From the NCBI RefSeq assembly GCF_030403775.1, contig NZ_JAQMWQ010000001.1:558001-622000 (forward strand): a stretch of 64,000 nt of DNA, read 5' to 3'. The notes below the pieces were generated by a model, which was not told where the DNA came from, searched no databases, and was given only the letters and a program-made list of their open reading frames with translations. Source of the DNA: Paenibacillus sp. BSR1-1 (lineage in GTDB: Bacteria > Bacillota > Bacilli > Bacillales > Cytobacillaceae). Shown here one piece after another: positions 58,615 to 64,000 of the stretch (position 1 is the first letter of the stretch; each line of letters begins with the position of its first letter). The translations under genes and the position numbers were made by a program.

Positions 58615-59208
58615 TTAAAACAGATTTTTTTCGCGTACTAGCATTCTCTTTGGCATTGCGCTGATAACAAGAATGACAATGATAGCACTGATTACAAAGC
58701 TAGGAAGCATGTATGTCCCATTATAAAGCAAGGAATAAATCATAACCGGCTGGCCCTTTGGAGCATACTCTCCAAAGAAAACAAACCCTGAAACGAAATG
58801 GCATAGATAACGAAGCAAGCTTCCAATGAATGCTCCAAATATTACATAGCTAATCCATTTGCCTTTTTTCCCTTCATTAAGCATTTTACTTATTTGACGG
58901 GCAAAAATGCCGGCAAAGCCTACCACTGTAAATGCTATAAAGTAATCGATGATTCCTTGAATAATTGTATATACTTGAGCAAAGCCAAGAATGAATTGTA
59001 ATAATCCTAATAAAAATCCAGTTAAAAGACCGCCTTTAAGTCCCCAGCGGAAGGCCATTAAAAAAATCGGTACCATTGCGATTGAAACCGAGCCTCCCTG
59101 CGGCCATATTTTAAACGAAAGAATATTTCCCAAATAATCCAATAAATACGCGAGCGCAGTAAAAACAGCAACCTCGGTAATAAATAAAGTATTACTTCTT
59201 TTAGTCAT
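58615..59208 (-). CDS. thiT: Thiamine ECF transporter substrate-binding protein ThiT
   Basis: A 197-residue, six-helix S component: TEVAVFTALAYLLDYLGNIL, FKIWPQGGSVSIAMVPIFLM, FRWGLKGGLLTGFLLGLLQF and SLLYNGTYMLPSFVI. It binds thiamine with high affinity and uses a shared ECF energy module (not in this window). ATG at 59208 follows GGAGGGAG. A TPP riboswitch and terminator lie in its leader. B. subtilis name yuaJ. Confidence 0.94.
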   Translation of the reverse strand: MTKRSNTLFITEVAVFTALAYLLDYLGNILSFKIWPQGGSVSIAMVPIFLMAFRWGLKGGLLTGFLLGLLQFILGFAQVYTIIQGIIDYFIAFTVVGFAGIFARQISKMLNEGKKGKWISYVIFGAFIGSLLRYLCHFVSGFVFFGEYAPKGQPVMIYSLLYNGTYMLPSFVISAIIVILVISAMPKRMLVREKNLF

Positions 59209-59240
59209 TTCAATTTCTCCCTCCATATTGGTGAACAAAA

Positions 59241-59281
59241 AAATAGCAATGCAAGACATAAGGATTGTCTGCATTGCTATA
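59241..59281 (-). terminator. Riboswitch expression-platform terminator
   Basis: ATAGCAATGCAGACA...TGTCTTGCATTGCTAT on the minus strand followed by TTTTTTTG, between the TPP aptamer and thiT. Confidence 0.9.
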
Positions 59282-59289
59282 TATCTGGC

Positions 59290-59385
59290 AAACCACATCC
59301 CTACGCTAGTGTTAACTAACAGGTTCATAGGGTCAGAACTCAAGTTCACTCTCAGCTGCCATTTGCAGCTCCCCCTGTGGAACTA
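59290..59385 (-). promoter_or_regulatory. TPP (THI-box) riboswitch
   Basis: Minus strand contains the conserved THI-box blocks in order: AGGGGGAGCTGC, GCTGAGAGTGAAC, GACCC, TGAACCTGTTAGTTAACACT and AGCGTAGGGATGTGG. Its expression platform is the terminator at 59241-59281, so thiamine pyrophosphate should switch thiT off. Confidence 0.95.
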
Positions 59386-59583
59386 TACAATTAATTCATT
59401 AAGAATATACTACTATTTCAAAATGAATACAAGAGGAAATTCAACCTATTTTCAAGAGAAGATTTTATGACAAATTAACTATGTAAATATTAGGAAAATA
59501 ATTTTAACATGTTTTTAAGAGGTTTTTTTGTCATTATCAGCGAATTAAGATGGTAAGGCGGAATGTGTTTCGGGAGGGACAAT

Positions 59584-60744
59584 ATGTTTAAAAATGATCA
59601 AACAGATTTAATTGCTTTCTTTGATAAACATAAAGATCAATTACTTCTTGATTGGGAAAATTCATATATTATTTCTAAAGAAGATCCATTTATAGAAAAA
59701 ATAAGCGAAAATGCTAAAGCACTTTTTCATGTTATCTTAAATATGCATAAGTTGACCGAAGAGGAGCTTTTATTAGTAATCGAAAAGATTGCAAAAGAAA
59801 TATCGGAAGAAAGAGTCATTGCCAATATTAACATTGGGGATTTTGTTTATAATGTAAATCTTGGCAGAACGATTATGTACAGTTATTTAAGCAAAACGGG
59901 GATATCATGGGGGGAAATGCAAGATTCGATTAATCGGATCAATTTCTGTTTTGACAAGTTTTTATACTATGCAGTATCCCATTATACAGAAGCCAAAAAC
60001 AAAATTATTGAGGAAAAGACTATGTTCATCGACTCAACCCATCAGGATCGGCTAACCCTTTTGGGGCAAATGACATCCAGCTTTATTCATGAATTTAGAA
60101 ACCCGCTTACATCTGTACAAGGGTTTATCCAATTGCTTAAAGCTGATTTTCCAAATATGAGATATCTAGATATTATTTCAAGTGAACTAGATCAGTTAAA
60201 TTTTAGAATTTCTCAGTTTCTGTTATTATCCAAGAAAGAATTGATTGGCAAGGAAAAAGATTATTTTAAACTAAATAAATTGATAGACGAAGTTTTGAAT
60301 TTTCTCTACCCAAGCATACTAGATGGCAAAGTGAAAGTAATCAAAAAATTGTGCGAGGAAATAACGCTGCACGGTTATGCTGATGAAATTAGACAAGTTT
60401 TTATCAATATAATATTTAATGCAATTGATGTTTTAAATCATCATGCAAATCCACAGCCCACAATTGAAATTAACAGTACTTTAGAAGACAACCAATACAT
60501 TATTGTTACCATTTCTAATAATGGACCTGCGATTCCAACTGAATTGCAAAAAACAATTTTTGAACCGTTCTTCACGACAAAAAAACTTGGTACTGGTCTA
60601 GGTCTTTTCGTTTGTAAAGAAATTATTGAAAAGCACAAGGGGAAATTAGCCTGTAATTCCACACCGAATAAAACCACATTCTCGATCCATTTACCGATTG
60701 CATTAAATTTAGAACCTGAACATTTAATATCTGATAGAAATTAA
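59584..60744 (+). CDS. Soluble sensor histidine kinase
   Basis: A 386-residue cytosolic kinase with no membrane segment. The N-terminal 150 residues form a helical sensor region (RsbR_N/globin-like by appearance). HisKA H-box FIHEFRNPLTSVQGFIQLL with phospho-acceptor His169, N-box EIRQVFINIIFNAIDVL, ISNNGPAI and GTGLGLFVCKEIIEKH. Resembles Bacillus sporulation-type kinases, which lack a cognate response regulator beside them, as here. The ATG follows GGGAGGGAC. Confidence 0.85.
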   Translation: MFKNDQTDLIAFFDKHKDQLLLDWENSYIISKEDPFIEKISENAKALFHVILNMHKLTEEELLLVIEKIAKEISEERVIANINIGDFVYNVNLGRTIMYSYLSKTGISWGEMQDSINRINFCFDKFLYYAVSHYTEAKNKIIEEKTMFIDSTHQDRLTLLGQMTSSFIHEFRNPLTSVQGFIQLLKADFPNMRYLDIISSELDQLNFRISQFLLLSKKELIGKEKDYFKLNKLIDEVLNFLYPSILDGKVKVIKKLCEEITLHGYADEIRQVFINIIFNAIDVLNHHANPQPTIEINSTLEDNQYIIVTISNNGPAIPTELQKTIFEPFFTTKKLGTGLGLFVCKEIIEKHKGKLACNSTPNKTTFSIHLPIALNLEPEHLISDRN

Positions 60745-60775
60745 TCCCACTTTAAAAAAGTCGGGATTTTTTTAT
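60742..60775 (+). terminator. Terminator of the kinase gene
   Basis: AATCCC.ACTTT / AAAGT.GGGATT stem with a bulge, followed by TTTTTT. Confidence 0.7.
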
Positions 60776-60848
60776 TGTGGACACTTCTTCCGACTTCTCC
60801 CTATCTTGCATAGGATATAGGAAAAAATTTAAGCAGGAGAAAAGTCCA

Positions 60849-61415
60849 ATGTTTACATTAAAAGTCGATAATGAAATTGAGCTTCAATTGTTCGAGAGGC
60901 ATCATGCCTTTAAGCTTTTTCAACTGGTTGAGGACAATCGTAATCATTTACGGAAGTGGCTGCCCTGGGTTGACAGCATGACGTCTCCCTATCAATTTGA
61001 GACGATTATCCCTGTTTGGCTTAATCAATTCGCAGAGAGTACCGGATTTAATGTTGGGATTCTTTATAAAGGAGAACTTGTCGGCTCGATTGGCTTACAC
61101 CAAATGGACTGGCATAATAGCATGACAAGCATTGGCTATTATCTTGCTAGAAATGCAGAAGGACACGGGGTTATGACTCGCGCTGTCCAAGCATTACTTA
61201 ACTATGCTTTTAATCAATTGGGGTTAAATCGAGTAGAAATTCGCTGTGGAGTAAAAAATAAGAAAAGCCGAGCCATTCCGGAAAGATTAGGATTTACCAA
61301 GGAAGGTTTAATTAGAGATGGCGAAAAATTAAATGGCCACTTCCATGACTTAATTGTTTATAGCATGCTAGCTCGTGAGTGGAATACTCTGGGATTAATA
61401 AATAAGAACCTCTAA
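60849..61415 (+). CDS. GNAT acetyltransferase, YdaF/RimL-like
   Basis: A 188-residue N-acetyltransferase starting MFTLKVDNEIELQLFERHHA. Acetyl-CoA loop LARNAEGHGVMTRAVQALL and RVEIRCGVKNKKSRAIPERL mark the RimL/YdaF type, named ribosomal-protein-serine acetyltransferases, though many acetylate other substrates. ATG at 60849 follows AGCAGGAG. An earlier in-frame start would overlap the kinase terminator. Confidence 0.85.
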   Translation: MFTLKVDNEIELQLFERHHAFKLFQLVEDNRNHLRKWLPWVDSMTSPYQFETIIPVWLNQFAESTGFNVGILYKGELVGSIGLHQMDWHNSMTSIGYYLARNAEGHGVMTRAVQALLNYAFNQLGLNRVEIRCGVKNKKSRAIPERLGFTKEGLIRDGEKLNGHFHDLIVYSMLAREWNTLGLINKNL

Positions 61416-61441
61416 AACTGCTTTTATTAGCAGTTTTTTTG
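61414..61441 (+). terminator. Terminator of the GNAT gene
   Basis: AAAACTGC-TTTTATTA-GCAGTTTT, then TTT. Confidence 0.8.
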
Positions 61442-61504
61442 TTAAGGTTCTTTTCGTAAACTTTGTTGCTCTTGGAACTAATTAAGAGTCATTTATAAAG
61501 TTTT

Positions 61505-61607
61505 AGGCAATTTTCGCAAATGCTCTTACGAAAAGATGCCACGAAGAATCTTGTTATACGGGTTGATGAACTTATACGTAAAAGAACAATATTTGCGAAA
61601 ATAGCCT
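61505..61607. repeat. MITE-like element, family B, copy 2
   Basis: A 103-bp inverted copy of the element at 15393-15495. Flanked by TA on both sides (TA-GGC...GCC-TA). Lies between the GNAT terminator and the leader of the CNNM gene. Confidence 0.85.
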
Positions 61608-61676
61608 ATGTAAAACTGGCTTTTTTGCTTTTTAAGACCTGTTTTGAAATAATGATACATAATGAGTAATTTAAGT

Positions 61677-61710
61677 GAGGTGGCATACCTTACGAATGGT
61701 AAGGTGTTAA
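61677..61710 (+). promoter_or_regulatory. SD-sequestering leader hairpin, CNNM copy 1
   Basis: GAGGTGGC, then ACCTTAC (61687-61693), loop GAATG, GTAAGGT (61699-61705). The 3' arm contains the SD (AAGGTG) of the gene starting at 61711, so the hairpin would block ribosome access. A similar arrangement precedes the paralogue at 63671. Confidence 0.6.
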
Positions 61711-63018
61711 ATGATTTTAATGAACATATTTATAATTGCTATTTTAATTACTCTTACCGCTTTTTTTGTTGCATCTGAATTTGCAATTGTAAGAGTCCGG
61801 ACAACAAGAATTGACCAGCTAGTGTCGGAAGGAAACAACAAAGCGGAGGCAGCTAAAAAAGTAATCTCAAATTTAGATGGTTACCTATCCGCAACACAAG
61901 TTGGAATCACTATTATTTCCTTAATCTTAGGCTGGCTGGGCGAACCAACCATCCGAAATATTTTACAGCCTGTTTTTAAATTCATACACATTCCACCGGC
62001 TATAGAACACATTATCTCTGTAATTATTTCTTTTATCGCCATTACCTTTATTCATGTTGTCATTGGTGAATTATCTCCAAAGACGTTTGCAATCCAAAAA
62101 GCGGAAGAAATCATTTTACTTTTTGCTGGTCCGCTCATCTTATTTTATAAGGTCATGTATCCCTTTATTTGGGCCCTTAACCGCTCTGCACGGTTTGTTA
62201 CGGGGCTTTTTGGAATCCAGCCTGCATCCGAACATGATATTAGCTTATCGGAAGAGGAATTACGGATGATTCTTTCCCAAAGCTATGAAAGCGGTGAAAT
62301 TAATCAATCTGAATACAAATACATGAATCGAATCTTTGAATTTGATGACAGGATAGCTAAAGAGATCATGGTACCCAGGACAGAGGTAATTTCGCTCTCT
62401 AAAACTGCAACCATGGAAGAGATTCTTGAAATTGTAAAGGAGGAAAAATACACTCGGTATCCCCTCATTGAAGGAGACAAGGACAATATCTTAGGAATTG
62501 TTAATATCAAAGAAGTATTAACAGATTGCATTCAGCAAAAATGTAACGGTGATGAACCGCTTATGCCTTATTTAAAACCTGTCATTCATGTAATTGAAAC
62601 GATTCCGATTCAGGAACTTTTAGTAAAGCTCCAAAAAAACAGATCCCATATGGCCGTGTTATCCGATGAATATGGCGGAACAGCCGGGATTGTAACTGTT
62701 GAGGATATTTTGGAAGAAATTGTCGGTGAAATTCGTGATGAATTTGATGTGGACGAATTGCCACTAATACAGAAAAAAGACGATAATCATTATATTTTAG
62801 ATGGGAAAGTCCTTATTAGCGAGGTAAACGATCTTCTCGGTACTACTCTCGAGGAAGAAGATGTAGACACGATCGGAGGATGGTTTTTAACCCAAAAATT
62901 TGATGTGCATAAGGGCGATAAGCTAGAAATGGATGGTTTCATATTTCAAATCAAGGAAATCGAAGGTCATCATATTCTCTACATAGAGGTAAAAAAAACA
63001 CAAGCGTCTCCAGAATAA
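61711..63018 (+). CDS. CNNM/CorC-type transporter (hemolysin-family, YhdP/MpfA-like)
   Basis: A 435-residue membrane protein: DUF21 domain with four helices (about residues 1-190, FFVASEFAIVRVRTTRIDQL; HVVIGELSPKTFAIQKAEE), a tandem CBS pair (VPRTEVISLSKTATMEEILE; LSDEYGGTAGIVTVEDILEE) and a C-terminal CorC_HlyC domain (DEYGGTAG... WFLTQKFDVHKGDKLEMDG). B. subtilis relatives such as MpfA (YhdP) are linked to magnesium efflux; the exact paralogue is undetermined. Followed by a MerR gene and a second paralogue. Confidence 0.9.
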   Translation: MILMNIFIIAILITLTAFFVASEFAIVRVRTTRIDQLVSEGNNKAEAAKKVISNLDGYLSATQVGITIISLILGWLGEPTIRNILQPVFKFIHIPPAIEHIISVIISFIAITFIHVVIGELSPKTFAIQKAEEIILLFAGPLILFYKVMYPFIWALNRSARFVTGLFGIQPASEHDISLSEEELRMILSQSYESGEINQSEYKYMNRIFEFDDRIAKEIMVPRTEVISLSKTATMEEILEIVKEEKYTRYPLIEGDKDNILGIVNIKEVLTDCIQQKCNGDEPLMPYLKPVIHVIETIPIQELLVKLQKNRSHMAVLSDEYGGTAGIVTVEDILEEIVGEIRDEFDVDELPLIQKKDDNHYILDGKVLISEVNDLLGTTLEEEDVDTIGGWFLTQKFDVHKGDKLEMDGFIFQIKEIEGHHILYIEVKKTQASPE

Positions 63019-63031
63019 GGAGACGCTTTTT
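63002..63031 (+). terminator. Terminator of CNNM copy 1
   Basis: AAGCGTCTCC-AGAATAA-GGAGACGCTT, then TTTA; overlaps the stop codon. Confidence 0.85.
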
Positions 63032-63127
63032 ATGATTATATTTTTAGAATATTTTGTTTTTACCATTCATACTAATGACGATTTTCCCATAAAATGTAGA
63101 TAACAATGACTACTATAACCAGAACGT

Positions 63128-63156
63128 TTGACTGTACGGTTTAAATTCTTTATAAT
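63128..63156 (+). promoter_or_regulatory. Sigma-A promoter of the MerR gene
   Basis: TTGACT (63128-63133), 17 bp, TATAAT (63151-63156). The predicted transcript start near 63163 leaves no room for an SD before the TTG at 63175. Confidence 0.8.
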
Positions 63157-63174
63157 TATTGTTAATTTTATAAA

Positions 63175-63609
63175 TTGTTGAGGTGGTATGATGGGGCTGT
63201 CTATCGAATTGGCGAAATAGCAGAAATAGCGCATGTGTCGAAACGAACGATTGACTATTATACGTCAATTGGCTTACTAAGGGCAGAACGTTCTAAGTCA
63301 AATTACCGCATTTATACAGATGAAGCATTAAATGATTTAAAGTTTATCGAAGAATGCAAGAGTTTGCACTTTCCTTTAGACGAGATTAGAAGAAAACTAG
63401 AAATGCGGAAAGCGGGTAATCTCCGCCTATCCGAAGTAGATAAACATGTATGTGCGGTAACACAGCAGATGAAGCAGCTGCATAGTGATTTATTTGACCT
63501 GCTGCCAATTTTAGAAAAACTGGATGAACAACAAAAGGAAAAGCTGATTAATAATTTTAGTCTGCTAAGATCTGCTTTAAAAAAATCGCTCGTAAGTGTA
63601 ACGAGCTAA
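63175..63609 (+). CDS. MerR-family regulator with unclear start
   Basis: At most 144 residues. The N-terminal MerR HTH reads VYRIGEIAEIAHVSKRTIDY, YTSIGLLRAERSKSNYRIY, then a helical dimerisation region; no Cys metal motif is evident. The only in-frame start is TTG at 63175, with no SD and about 12 bases from the predicted transcript start. ATGATG at 63188-63193 has GAGGTGG just upstream but is one base out of frame; adding one G to the GGGG run would give MMGAVYRIGE. So a one-base lesion, sequence error or slippage is likely. Confidence 0.75.
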   Translation: MLRWYDGAVYRIGEIAEIAHVSKRTIDYYTSIGLLRAERSKSNYRIYTDEALNDLKFIEECKSLHFPLDEIRRKLEMRKAGNLRLSEVDKHVCAVTQQMKQLHSDLFDLLPILEKLDEQQKEKLINNFSLLRSALKKSLVSVTS

Positions 63610-63628
63610 TTTTTGTATAATACTGGGA

Positions 63629-63664
63629 GGTGACTCCTTACTCGTCTAACAACGAGCTAAGGGA
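63629..63664 (+). promoter_or_regulatory. SD-sequestering leader hairpin, CNNM copy 2
   Basis: GAGGTGAC, then CCTTACTCGT (63636-63645), loop CTAACA, ACGAG-C-TAAGG (63652-63662). The 3' arm contains the SD AAGGGA for the TTG start at 63671. Compare 61677-61710. Confidence 0.55.
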
Positions 63665-63670
63665 ATTTAT

Positions 63671-64000
63671 TTGGACATATTTAACTTGGTTTTAATAGCC
63701 ATTTTAATTGCATTGACTGCCTTTTTTGTAACTTCAGAGTTTGCTATTGTTAAGATTAGAAGTTCAAGAATTGATCAGTTAATTGAAGAAGGAAATTCGA
63801 AGGCTGTTTCAGCAAAAAAAGTGATTTCGAATCTGGATGAATACCTATCTGCCTGTCAGCTTGGGATAACCATAACGGCCTTGGGCCTAGGTTGGATTGG
63901 GGAATCGACTATAGAGCATTTGCTCGGTCCTGTTTTCCTAAAACTTAACATTCCTGAGGGAGCAACGGAAATATTATCAATTGCGATTGCATTTGCTTCG
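63671..64000 (+). CDS. CNNM/CorC-type transporter, paralogue 2 (partial)
   Basis: Runs off the window end with 110 codons visible. MDIFNLVLIAILIALTAFFV, then TSEFAIVKIRSSRIDQLIEE is plainly parallel to the 61711 gene. DUF21 helices are visible; CBS domains would lie beyond. TTG at 63671 follows AAGGGA. The order CNNM-MerR-CNNM recalls the B. subtilis yhdP-yhdT neighbourhood. Confidence 0.88.
   Translation, partial: MDIFNLVLIAILIALTAFFVTSEFAIVKIRSSRIDQLIEEGNSKAVSAKKVISNLDEYLSACQLGITITALGLGWIGESTIEHLLGPVFLKLNIPEGATEILSIAIAFAS

Overview
The window looks like a chromosomal segment of an endospore-forming Bacillaceae (low-GC Firmicute). Evidence: strong AGGAGG-type ribosome binding sites, many TTG/GTG starts, an alpha/beta-type small acid-soluble spore protein, two YjcZ-type micropeptides, YheC/YheD spore-coat-associated ATP-grasp proteins, comK, and gene order that follows the yhc-yhj region of Bacillus subtilis in blocks. 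Genus is not settled from sequence alone. I see no rRNA, ordinary tRNA, CRISPR array, prophage or transposase gene.

Layout. 1-3100: LCP cell-wall ligase, yhjD-like gene, comK and its IDEAL-domain neighbour. 3100-9905: YhfN peptidase, azlCD, an enoyl-CoA hydratase, lcfB (with a perfect FadR box), lplJ, yhfI. 10025-13587: hemEHY. 13996-20313: yhfA permease, PAP2 phosphatase, yhaA, ecsABC. 20314-25440: a structured, repeated intergenic region, hit, trpP (TRAP target), scoC, yhaI, YjcZ micropeptides, prsA, yhaL. 25520-33022: yhaMNO nuclease operon and yhaPQ ABC exporter. 33146-39050: yhzD, a second enoyl-CoA hydratase/acyl-CoA ligase pair, hemZ, yhaX, yheA. 39399-44553: four consecutive YheD/YheC ATP-grasp genes and yheE. 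44600-50230: yxkF, msmX, a zinc-ribbon protein, an alpha/beta SASP, fumC, a 27-residue membrane peptide, yheG. 50268-54430: bmrCD exporter with a leader-peptide attenuator. 54446-59385: a YbjQ-family gene, sigY-yxlC-yxlD, a class A PBP, an XRE regulator and thiT under a TPP riboswitch. 59584-64000: a soluble histidine kinase, a GNAT acetyltransferase, two CNNM/CorC-type transporters flanking a MerR regulator.

Functional themes. Haem synthesis (hemEHY, hemZ), fatty-acid activation and oxidation (two ligase-plus-hydratase pairs), protein export and folding (prsA, ecsABC, hit, scoC), the transition state and sporulation (scoC, sspB-like, yheCD, comK), and envelope stress or drug efflux (sigY, bmrCD, PBP, LCP).

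Most notable beyond routine annotation: (1) a complete leader peptide / antiterminator / terminator arrangement before bmrCD; (2) similar SD-sequestering hairpins before both CNNM paralogues, with a probable one-base start-region lesion in the MerR gene between them; (3) a tandemly repeated, terminator-ended region upstream of hit that may be an RNA; (4) two miniature inverted-repeat families, one with two 103-bp copies about 46 kb apart in opposite orientation; (5) a doubled YheD-YheC module; (6) two tRNA-like mini-folds upstream of the SASP gene; (7) a textbook TRAP target on trpP.
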